Below, piece by piece: positions 7,392-15,123 of a stretch of 64,000 nucleotides of DNA (position 1 is the first letter of the stretch; the number at the start of each line of letters is the position of its first letter). This DNA comes from JBEVJC01 sp040510375. GTDB taxonomy: Bacteria > Bacteroidota > Bacteroidia > Chitinophagales > Chitinophagaceae. Under the pieces are notes generated by a model that was given only the letters and a program-made list of their open reading frames with translations, searched no databases and was not told the DNA's origin. The stretch lies in contig JBEVJC010000024.1 of assembly GCA_040510375.1 (NCBI GenBank), positions 124,001 through 188,000 of the forward strand, in the 5' to 3' direction. The position numbers were made by a program, and so were the translations under genes.

Positions 7392-9368
7392 TTATTTTAA
7401 AAGGTATTTATCAAACCATGCATAGTATCGTTCATACCTGTCTTTAATAAAACTTGGCTGGGTGATCCCATGGAACTGGCCGGGGTAGACGATCAGTTCA
7501 GTTGGAATATTCAACGAACGAAGGGCCTGGTACATCTGTTCACTTCCTGCAATGGGCACATTAAAATCCCTTTCACCACCCATGAACATGGTGGGTGTCC
7601 GGATCCGGTCGGCATGCAACAGCGGGTACGACATCTTTATATAACGTTGCAGGTTATCTTCTTTCCATGGCACGCCAAGTTCATTATCATACTGGAGAAT
7701 ATACTGGTCAATTCCATAAAGTGATAGTGGCGCTCCCATTCCCGCCCCGCTGCTGGCGGCTTTGAAACGGGTTGTGGTGGCAATTACATAGTCTGTCAGA
7801 ATACCTCCGTAACTCCAGCCCATGATCCCCATCCTGGCAGAATCGGCAAGACCCTCCTTAACCAGGTGATCGGCAACGCCCAGGATGTCCATCACTTCAA
7901 GGTTACCCCAGTCGCCCGAGATCGCATGTGTATAAGCAAGTCCCCGCCCACTGCTGCCCCGGTAATTAACGGTAGCAACCAGGTATCCCCTTGCAGCGAG
8001 CATCTGGCTGGTCAGGTCAAACCCAAGTTCGTTTTGGGAAACGGGTCCGCCATGGATATTCATGATCATGGGGAGGCTGGTCCGGTCCTTCCCGGGCGGG
8101 AATAATAAGGTCCCCGATACCTTCGTACCATCCTTACTGGTTGAAGTATACCGTTCCACTTTTGCAAAATTCACCGAGTCGGTAAATTTTTTGTTGACCG
8201 AAGTGATCTTCTCCAGCTGGTCGTTTTTAACCGTATAGATTTCCGAAGGTGCATTCGATTCAGCAATCATCACTGCCCAGTTGCCAACCGATTGTGCTTC
8301 CAGTGCGGAGAAAGAACGATCTCCACCGATTATTTTCCGGAAAGATTTTTTTCCGGGTTCATATGTGGCCAGGTAGGACCTTGTATCATCCTGGATCAAT
8401 ACTCCAATCGACCTGCTGTCCTTCGACCAGGCAAATGTACTTACCGGCCGATCGAGATCTTTGGATATAAGGACCGGCTCCCCTCCCGTTGCGGGGATCA
8501 CACAGAGAATTCCCTGGTCATAATATTCAGAACTTGCATCACTGGTTGACCGGATATACGCAATCGACCTGCCATCATCACTCCATTTGGGATCGTTATC
8601 GCTACCTGGCCAGGTAGTAAGTTGTTTTATAGGTGCACCCTTCCGCGCTTCAATTAACCAGAGGTCCGTATTCATGTTGCGGTCGGGATCAGCAGTACGG
8701 TTACTGACGAATACGATCGATTTACTGTCAGGACTCCATTGCGGATCGGACTCATTAAAATTACCACTGGTCAGTGAATCGGTGGTCTTTGTTGTTATAT
8801 CAAAAAGGTAAAGATGTGTACTCCGTGTATCATATTTATAACCCTGCACATCCTGTTTAAATTTATACCGGTTGATTATATAGGGTATCCGTTTGCTGTT
8901 GGCCGTATCAGGAAGATCAGTTTCCGTCAACACCAGTTTTTTACTGTCGGGACTCCACCGGTAATCATTCACACCGCGTTTTTCATCGGTTAGTTTGATC
9001 CCTTCACCACCCCGGCGGTCGAGCAACCAGACCTGCGATTTACCTCCTTCCCTGGATGACACAAATGAAATGTATTTTCCATCGGGGCTCCATTGCGGGT
9101 CCGATTCTGATTCCGCACTGCTGGTAAGCTGGATCGTTTCCCGGCCATCCCAGCTTGTCATCCAGATATCGGTGGATGCACGGTCCTTTGAAGAATCGGT
9201 GCTGCTGATAGCATAAGCCACCCATTTACCATCGGGGGAAACAGATGGCGAACGGATTGATTTGATCTTATAAATATCACCAGGGCGCATTACGCGCTGG
9301 GCCTGGCTTTCATTAATCAATAAAGTGCAGAATAATACTAAGGGGAACTTGAAAAAATGTTTTTGCAT
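7392..9368 (-). CDS. S9 family prolyl oligopeptidase/acylaminoacyl-type peptidase
   Basis: A 658-residue secreted serine peptidase. The signal peptide ends near SQAQ (about 24). Residues 40-390 contain WD40-like/TolB-type propeller repeats with the recurring motif WSPDG or WSPDS (about 93, 138, 211, 262). The alpha/beta-hydrolase domain (about 400-658) has HGGP (439-442), the nucleophile elbow GWSYGG with Ser519, Asp601 in GERDFNVP and His633 in PGQFHG. Length and order fit the S9C-type dipeptidyl/acylaminoacyl peptidases used in peptide uptake. It appears to be a single-gene unit. Confidence 0.95.
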   Translation of the reverse strand: MQKHFFKFPLVLFCTLLINESQAQRVMRPGDIYKIKSIRSPSVSPDGKWVAYAISSTDSSKDRASTDIWMTSWDGRETIQLTSSAESESDPQWSPDGKYISFVSSREGGKSQVWLLDRRGGEGIKLTDEKRGVNDYRWSPDSKKLVLTETDLPDTANSKRIPYIINRYKFKQDVQGYKYDTRSTHLYLFDITTKTTDSLTSGNFNESDPQWSPDSKSIVFVSNRTADPDRNMNTDLWLIEARKGAPIKQLTTWPGSDNDPKWSDDGRSIAYIRSTSDASSEYYDQGILCVIPATGGEPVLISKDLDRPVSTFAWSKDSRSIGVLIQDDTRSYLATYEPGKKSFRKIIGGDRSFSALEAQSVGNWAVMIAESNAPSEIYTVKNDQLEKITSVNKKFTDSVNFAKVERYTSTSKDGTKVSGTLLFPPGKDRTSLPMIMNIHGGPVSQNELGFDLTSQMLAARGYLVATVNYRGSSGRGLAYTHAISGDWGNLEVMDILGVADHLVKEGLADSARMGIMGWSYGGILTDYVIATTTRFKAASSGAGMGAPLSLYGIDQYILQYDNELGVPWKEDNLQRYIKMSYPLLHADRIRTPTMFMGGERDFNVPIAGSEQMYQALRSLNIPTELIVYPGQFHGITQPSFIKDRYERYYAWFDKYLLK

Positions 9369-9499
9369 GGTTAGTCGGTTGGCTTGAATTTAAGCAAAAA
9401 ACCAATCCGATGTCTGCAAGTGATTTTTGCGCATCAATTTATTATTTTTTATCATGCAACGATAATTAACGCCCGACTGTCATTGGTAAAAAAACGCTG

Positions 9500-9856
9500 A
9501 TGAGACGAGTTTTTTATTCCCTGATGCTGGTTACGGTATTGGCAGCCTGTTCCAAATCGGACGATACCCATCAGGAACCGCTCCCCTGGATCGCTACCAC
9601 TCAGGAACAGGAATGGCTGAACGACCTTAAGGCGCAATACGCGTCCTGCGATTGCCTCACGGGAATCCGGATGGGAATTTACGAAGGGCAGAAAGTATAC
9701 GAAGTGTACCTGTTTGATCCTCGTTGCAACGGCATCAATGCGGTATATAAAACCGATGGAACAGTCTGGTTTACCAGCGTCGAAGCCGACAAATACAAAG
9801 TTTACTGGGCCAATGTAACCGACATTTTCGAGTTGTGGAAATGCTCGCAGGGATAA
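9500..9856 (+). CDS. small surface-type lipoprotein, unknown function
   Basis: The 118-residue protein has a clear lipobox, LAAC with Cys17, followed by SKSDD. The charged residues just after the Cys resemble the lipoprotein export signal that sends lipoproteins to the cell surface in Bacteroidota (Lys then acidic residues). The mature part has four Cys (CDC, RC and KC), which may form disulfides. It resembles small DUF-type lipoproteins, but I cannot name the family. Confidence 0.8.
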   Translation: MRRVFYSLMLVTVLAACSKSDDTHQEPLPWIATTQEQEWLNDLKAQYASCDCLTGIRMGIYEGQKVYEVYLFDPRCNGINAVYKTDGTVWFTSVEADKYKVYWANVTDIFELWKCSQG

Positions 9857-9940
9857 CTGAAACCTTCTTTACTGCAACTGATTCGGTAACCTCCATATGT
9901 TTTTTGCTCTCCGGTGTCGATTTCCGCATCACTCATCACC

Positions 9941-12370
9941 TCAGTTTTTTCTTTTGGAACGATATCCTGCGTAGTCGAAGAAATAAATCACTTTAAGTGA
10001 AAGACTATTAAATGACGGCGACTGCACCGCTGTTTTTAAATTACGATAGTACCTGTCCATCACTAGCTGGTCGTATGTTTCAGAAGCCGTTTTCCATGTA
10101 GCATTTATAAAACTGCCGGGTGCAAACTGCCAGGTGAAATTCATATCCATGTTTAGCAGGTTGGCATTTATATCCGGATCACGGTAAACAGCGTTCACCG
10201 GTACCACCCTGCCATCTTCCTTTACTGCAAAAAAATCATAATAGTGCACCTTGCTCCAATAGTGACGCAAACGCATTGTCAGCCAGGTTTTCCGGCTGAA
10301 ATTATACTTTATATTCAGTATGTTTTCAACCGTACGGATCTTCCGGAGACTCATGAAGGCTGAATCTCCCGACTGGTTAAGCGTAGCGAAACCGAAGTTG
10401 CGGTTATGGAACTCACCGTAATGGCTAAGTGTTAAGCTAAGTTTTTCGTTGAACCGGAAGGTATTACTCAAGGTCGCTTCCAGGTTGCTGGTGTTGTACC
10501 TTTTTGATGTGCGGCTATAAGTCTCAAATGTAAAGCTGTATTTTTTGGCAGAGTTTGAGCCAACACCGGCTCCCTTCATAAATGAACCCGGTTGTTTGAC
10601 TACCATGCCCGGAATCCTTGCCTCATAAAAATCGTTCCTCGACGGATCCAACGAGAAGTTTACCCATACCTGCCAGAGGCTTTTCAACTGGGAGTTGACA
10701 TTCGTACTGAGTTTGAAATCCTGGTAACGGCGCGGCTTGTACAACTGGGTATACTCGCCGTTCATGTTGAAGTAAATATTGTTATAGAATGATTTTGGTT
10801 TTACGAGTTTATACCCTGCATAAAAACCATGGCCAACATAATTGTTGTTCCTGAAATAACCCATATCGGACTGGTTATATTTATCATCTGCAAAGAGCCG
10901 GTGGACATCAAAATTGAAATTACCCTTGAATTTTCCCAAAAACAGCCGATATGAACTCCCTGCCCATGTTTTACCCGGTGCCTCATATCCGGTCAACCTG
11001 CTATGGTTGACCTGGCCCCATACATTCCAGTTGACATTTTTATCATAGAGATCCCAGTCGATAGCACTTACATTGGCATCGTAGGCGCTGCCATTTCTCA
11101 AAACGTTGGTGTTGACAAGGGTTACCCGCGAATTATTCGGGAGCGACTGATCAAGCACCAATACATTGTAATTGGTAAGTGGTGAGGTTTCGATCTTGTA
11201 TTTTTCTTTAAGGTTCGTCTCCACTGTAGCATACTGCGCATCAGTAATGGCGTTGAAAAAACCGATCCCCAGTTTCTTCTTTGTACGGCCGCTGATCTTG
11301 GTTGCATTGATAAGTTTGGTCTGACCTGGATTTTCAATCACTGTATGTCCCCCGGGAATATCATACGCCCGGCTATAATTAATTGGCGTACCACCGATCC
11401 GGCGGCTGTAAAACAGGTTGGCCTTACTGAAAAGTTCGGTACCCTCATTAAAGAATTGCCGGTTCTCATTAAACCTTACTTCAAACGGACTCAGGTTCAA
11501 CACCTGGTTATCACTTTGCACCTGACCAAAGTCAGGAATCAGGGTCATATCCATTGTAAAGCCATCAGTGATTCCGTATTTGACATCCATACCCCCGTTT
11601 ACACTGGTCTCCCATTTATCGGCTTCACCGGGACGGCGATTAGCATACGTGGAGAAATAGGGCGAAAACGAAAGCCGCAAGGGCGGTTTGATGTCGCGGA
11701 TTCCGGTCCAGGATCCCGACTGGTTAACAAATCCGAAACGGGTGGGATCAACCGGACTCCAGGAGTATTGCTGGCCGGTCCTTGCGCGTCGCCGCAGGAT
11801 ATTTATATTCCAGTCCTGCATTTTTGCCCGGCTGAACCGGAGGGCATGATAAGGAATCTGCATTTCAAAAGTCCAGCCTTTATCAGTTATCTGCGTTTGC
11901 GTAAAATAAACTGCATTCCAGCTGATGTCTTCATTGCCGATCGAATATTTTACATCGAACTGTTCATTTAAGGGAGATACATAAAAACCAAGACCATTAA
12001 TTTTATCCTGATAGGTGTCGAAGATAATACCGGCAAAATCGTTGATACCGATCTCGTCGCGTCCGGCTAACTGGGTGGTAACACTGTCTTTCGACCGTTC
12101 CCGGATGATGCCGGCAAAATATACATTTTCATCATCGTACAATAGATAGTAGGAAGAACTGGTTTCCGCATCTTCCGGCCGGTTGAATGTTGGCCGCATT
12201 TCCACCATTCCGTTAATGGCTTCACCGGATTTCCAGACAGCCTCGTCCGGAATGCCATCAAGCTTCACCGGTGCGGTTGCACGGGTAGCCGGAAGTTTTT
12301 TTAACGCAGGTAGTTGCGCGTTACCTGTAATGGTAGCCAGAAGAAGTACGAAGCAGCAGGTCTTTCTCAT
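9941..12370 (-). CDS. DUF5916 outer-membrane protein with CBM9-like N-domain
   Basis: An 809-residue protein with a signal peptide ending near GNAQ (about 18). Residues 30-215 form a CBM9-like domain: VKLDGIPDEAVW at the start, DDENVYFAGIIRE, and GWTFEMQIPYHALRF. The rest is a DUF5916 region with the typical PDFGQVQSDNQVLNLSPFE segment and FNENRQFFNEGTELF, then many alternating aromatic strands consistent with an outer-membrane beta-barrel. The function of this family is unknown, though polysaccharide-related roles are plausible. It is transcribed alone. Confidence 0.93.
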   Translation of the reverse strand: MRKTCCFVLLLATITGNAQLPALKKLPATRATAPVKLDGIPDEAVWKSGEAINGMVEMRPTFNRPEDAETSSSYYLLYDDENVYFAGIIRERSKDSVTTQLAGRDEIGINDFAGIIFDTYQDKINGLGFYVSPLNEQFDVKYSIGNEDISWNAVYFTQTQITDKGWTFEMQIPYHALRFSRAKMQDWNINILRRRARTGQQYSWSPVDPTRFGFVNQSGSWTGIRDIKPPLRLSFSPYFSTYANRRPGEADKWETSVNGGMDVKYGITDGFTMDMTLIPDFGQVQSDNQVLNLSPFEVRFNENRQFFNEGTELFSKANLFYSRRIGGTPINYSRAYDIPGGHTVIENPGQTKLINATKISGRTKKKLGIGFFNAITDAQYATVETNLKEKYKIETSPLTNYNVLVLDQSLPNNSRVTLVNTNVLRNGSAYDANVSAIDWDLYDKNVNWNVWGQVNHSRLTGYEAPGKTWAGSSYRLFLGKFKGNFNFDVHRLFADDKYNQSDMGYFRNNNYVGHGFYAGYKLVKPKSFYNNIYFNMNGEYTQLYKPRRYQDFKLSTNVNSQLKSLWQVWVNFSLDPSRNDFYEARIPGMVVKQPGSFMKGAGVGSNSAKKYSFTFETYSRTSKRYNTSNLEATLSNTFRFNEKLSLTLSHYGEFHNRNFGFATLNQSGDSAFMSLRKIRTVENILNIKYNFSRKTWLTMRLRHYWSKVHYYDFFAVKEDGRVVPVNAVYRDPDINANLLNMDMNFTWQFAPGSFINATWKTASETYDQLVMDRYYRNLKTAVQSPSFNSLSLKVIYFFDYAGYRSKRKN

Positions 12371-12647
12371 TTTTTGTGTTGGGGTGTAAATAAAACGATA
12401 TCAAATCGGTTTCGTTACAAAAACAGATATAAAAAAATCCTAACAAATGATGAGTGGTATTACGGGTAGATGGGTGGATTTTTTCTCATATGAAGAAAAT
12501 AATTGCGCCTTCGTTAGCAATTGATTATCAATAGTTTTAATTTGTCCGACGATCGAACCCGTGTAGAAAAAAGTCCCCACAATCACTAAGGGTATTGCAG
12601 TTATCAAACTAAGTGTTTACATTTACTATATCCAATCTTGTTCGATA
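12371..12647. promoter_or_regulatory. divergent intergenic region with palindrome
   Basis: This AT-rich region separates the DUF5916 (-) and T9SS-cargo (+) genes. ATTGAT-T-ATCAAT (12520-12532) is a perfect 6-bp-arm palindrome and a possible operator. No clear TAnnTTTG element was identified for either gene. Confidence 0.35.
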
Positions 12648-13799
12648 ATGAAAAACCAACTAACGCAACAAAATCAGGACTCTAAAGTCCTATCCAGCAG
12701 ATATTTACAACTGCTGGCTACCCCAATCATCCTTCTTTTCCTGACCACATCACCAGTGCGGTCGCAAATTCTGGCACAGTGGGGTTTTAATGGTAATAAT
12801 ACGGGTATAGCGGGACCCCTGACTTCCTTAATGCCGGCAGTTTTTTCACCCTCAGTCACTTCAACCGCCTATAATTCTACCGTTTTCTATGGGGAAGGTG
12901 GGTGGCCTGCGGCGGGACTGAGTCCTGCCCATTATTTTGAATTCGGTCTTGCACCACTGGTTGGTAATTCACTCAATATTGCAACAATTGCCCTGACTAT
13001 CCGGCGCAGCTCAACAGGTACATCGGGAAGTGGTCCCACCCAGTTTGCTATCCGTTCCAGTATTGATGGTTATACATCCGATATACTTACGGGAAATCTT
13101 ACCCCTTCTGCTACAACGTTTACATTTTCGCCGGGCAGTTCATTCATCAGTCTGTTACTGGGAGTAAGGTTCCGGGTTTATGGGTACCAGGCAGTGATAA
13201 GTTCAGGCGGGTTAAGCCGCCTGGTGATGGAAAACCTGCAGGTCAATGGTATTGGTACCATCCTTCCGGCGAGGATCGTCCAGTTCGGTGCAGTATTAAG
13301 AAACAGGAATGTGCAGGTGAAGTATGAAATAACAAATAACGAACCCGGGACAATATTCGCGATCGAACGTTCTGTCAATGGTACTGATTATAAAACCATC
13401 GACCTATATAGTGGCAGAAACGATCAGGATCAGTTCGTATATAGTTTTGATGATGCGGTGCAGTCAATCGCGGGTCAACTTCTTTATTACCGGCTGCGAA
13501 TAACATTCCCGTCGGGACAGAAAATTTATTCAAATGTTTCTTCAGTAGACCTGACAACTGTATTACCTGAGCGGCTGACAACAATCCAGCAAGGCAGTAC
13601 CCTGATCGTGCGCCCTACTCTTCATGGATCAGGTGAGCTGAGAATTTTCAATACAAACGGCCAGATACTTCATGTTGCGAAAGCAATAGCAGGAAATTCG
13701 CTGATCTCGGTCGACCTGCCACAACACCCGGCTGGCGTGTATTTCATCCAGGTAACAAACGGAAAACTTCTGGAGAGCACCAGTGTTTTTTTAAGATAA
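12648..13799 (+). CDS. secreted protein with type IX secretion C-terminal sorting domain
   Basis: The 383-residue protein has an N-terminal extension, then a hydrophobic signal segment (about 22-41) ending VRSQ. Residues 45-190 look like a PEP-CTERM/T9SS-associated beta-sandwich that starts with ILAQWGFNGNN. Residues 205-300 resemble the common region preceding T9SS domains (LPARIVQFGAVLRNRNVQVKYEI, with FAIERSVNG and YYRLRI). The C-terminal 75 residues are a type A sorting domain: LRIFNTNGQILHV, then LPQHPAGVYFIQVTNG. It is predicted to be exported by the T9SS and anchored at or released from the surface. Confidence 0.9.
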   Translation: MKNQLTQQNQDSKVLSSRYLQLLATPIILLFLTTSPVRSQILAQWGFNGNNTGIAGPLTSLMPAVFSPSVTSTAYNSTVFYGEGGWPAAGLSPAHYFEFGLAPLVGNSLNIATIALTIRRSSTGTSGSGPTQFAIRSSIDGYTSDILTGNLTPSATTFTFSPGSSFISLLLGVRFRVYGYQAVISSGGLSRLVMENLQVNGIGTILPARIVQFGAVLRNRNVQVKYEITNNEPGTIFAIERSVNGTDYKTIDLYSGRNDQDQFVYSFDDAVQSIAGQLLYYRLRITFPSGQKIYSNVSSVDLTTVLPERLTTIQQGSTLIVRPTLHGSGELRIFNTNGQILHVAKAIAGNSLISVDLPQHPAGVYFIQVTNGKLLESTSVFLR

Positions 13800-13823
13800 A
13801 ACTCATTTAGCCACCAATAGCGA

Positions 13824-13870
13824 CGACTAACACACCCCGGGCCTTAAATAACCCCGGGGTGCAGTCGTTT
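13824..13870. terminator. terminator-like stem between convergent genes
   Basis: CACCCCGGG (13833-13841) pairs with CCCGGGGTG (13853-13861), extended by CGACT (13824-13828) with AGTCG (13863-13867) around small bulges, then TTT. It lies between the T9SS cargo and the oxidoreductase gene and may serve both strands. Confidence 0.65.
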
Positions 13871-13873
13871 ATA

Positions 13874-13951
13874 TCAGGTTTTATATTCCAACCACTTCAC
13901 CTTCATTACCTCAGGCTTTATATTCCACCCACTTCAATTCGCCTTCATTAC
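13874..13951. repeat. tandem duplication of the 3' end of the Gfo/Idh gene
   Basis: The last codons of the oxidoreductase gene, including its TGA (in-gene copy 13911-13951), are repeated directly downstream at 13874-13910. Apart from a 5-nt deletion (ATTCG on the plus strand) the copies differ at only about two positions, so the event looks recent. The outer copy ends in the corresponding TGA but is frameshifted by the deletion. Confidence 0.9.
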
Positions 13952-15068
13952 TTTTTACAACGGTATCAATAAAGGCCATACCCCTGACACCTTCGGTTGC
14001 TGAAGGGAATTCAACCAATGCCGGATCCACGGGTTTGCCACCCATTTTAGCCATTACAGTAAGTACGAAATTGCGGTAAAGATTGGCGAATGCTTCGAGG
14101 TAACCCTCCGGATGCCCGCCCGGTGTGCGTGTATTGGCTTTTGCAAGCGGACTCAGGTATGGTTGACCTGCACGGATCACTTCGGAGGGTTTATCAAGCC
14201 AGCGAAGTAATAAAGTATTCGGTTCCATCTGGTGCCATTCAAGTGCACCTTTCTCTCCATAGATTTTTAAACTGATATTATTCTCCTCTCCTGCCATTAC
14301 CTGGCTTGCAATAAGAACACCCGTGGCGCCATTATTGAATTTCAGGAGAACAGTTCCATCATCGTCCAGCTGTCTTCCTTCCACAACAGTTGAAAGGTGT
14401 GCGCAGACACTGGTTACTTCCAGGCCGGTAATATATTCAGCCAGGTTAAACGCATGCGTACCGATGTCCCCCATCACAGAACTCTTGCCCGCTTTTTTGG
14501 GATCCGTGCGCCAGGCTGCGCCTGCATTTCCTTCCCTTTCCGACAGGCGGCTCAACCATCCCTGGCGATATTCGGCGGTGACCTTGCGGATTTTGCCGAG
14601 CACACCTTGTTTTACGAGGTCTTTGGCATGTTTTACCAATGGATAACCCGTGTATACATGGGTGAGGCAAAGTGTAAGGCCTTTCTCCTCTGTTTTCTTC
14701 TGCAGTTGTATGGCTTCTTCCACCGACACGGCAATCGGTTTTTCAATTACCACATTAAAGCCTTTTTCCAATGCCATCATCGCAGGTGCAAAATGAAGGA
14801 AGTTGGGAGTAACGATACTTACAAAATCCATACGCACACCTTCCGGAAGCTGGCTTTCTTTCTCCAGCATTTCTTCCCAGGTGGTGTAGATGCGGTCGTC
14901 CGGAAGAAACAATGATTTACCACTTTCAATGGCCACATCGGGATGCATGCTCAATGCACCGCAGACGAACTCCACCTTTCCATCCATATTGGCGGCGTTG
15001 CGGTGAATGGCTCCTATAAACCCATCCAGGCCACCCCCGATCATACCCATCCTTAACTTACGATTCAT
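13911..15068 (-). CDS. Gfo/Idh/MocA family NAD(P)-dependent oxidoreductase
   Basis: The 385-residue protein has an N-terminal Rossmann motif GMIGGGLDGFIG (8-19), the family motif VIEKPIAV with the conserved Lys, and the catalytic-region motif GDIGTHAFNLAEYITG containing the conserved His. The C-terminal alpha/beta dimerisation domain follows (ISLKIYGEKGALEW). No signal peptide is seen. Family members oxidise or reduce sugars, inositols or their derivatives; the substrate cannot be read from sequence. The start is ATG at 15068, just downstream of a 15-bp palindrome. Its 3' end is tandemly duplicated. Confidence 0.95.
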   Translation of the reverse strand: MNRKLRMGMIGGGLDGFIGAIHRNAANMDGKVEFVCGALSMHPDVAIESGKSLFLPDDRIYTTWEEMLEKESQLPEGVRMDFVSIVTPNFLHFAPAMMALEKGFNVVIEKPIAVSVEEAIQLQKKTEEKGLTLCLTHVYTGYPLVKHAKDLVKQGVLGKIRKVTAEYRQGWLSRLSEREGNAGAAWRTDPKKAGKSSVMGDIGTHAFNLAEYITGLEVTSVCAHLSTVVEGRQLDDDGTVLLKFNNGATGVLIASQVMAGEENNISLKIYGEKGALEWHQMEPNTLLLRWLDKPSEVIRAGQPYLSPLAKANTRTPGGHPEGYLEAFANLYRNFVLTVMAKMGGKPVDPALVEFPSATEGVRGMAFIDTVVKSNEGELKWVEYKA

Positions 15069-15088
15069 TTTTTTGCTTTTTTGGTTAT

Positions 15089-15103
15089 CACCTTAATAAG
15101 GTG
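15089..15103 (-). promoter_or_regulatory. perfect palindrome upstream of the oxidoreductase gene
   Basis: CACCTTA-A-TAAGGTG is a perfect 7-bp-arm palindrome 20 bp before the ATG at 15068. On the minus strand a TAACTTAG sequence lies just upstream, so the palindrome sits near a plausible transcription start. This suits a dimeric repressor. Confidence 0.5.
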
Positions 15104-15123
15104 CCTAAGTTAAAGCAAACGGA

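Noticed and set aside
7331..7395. Possible 31-bp repeat after the S9 peptidase stop
   Set aside because: CTGCAG-led segments agree at 16 of 21 positions but flanks do not; kept only as an inverted repeat.
11345..11971. 208-codon plus-strand ORF inside the DUF5916 gene
   Set aside because: Antisense shadow of a well-supported outer-membrane protein gene, with no domain or plausible start context.
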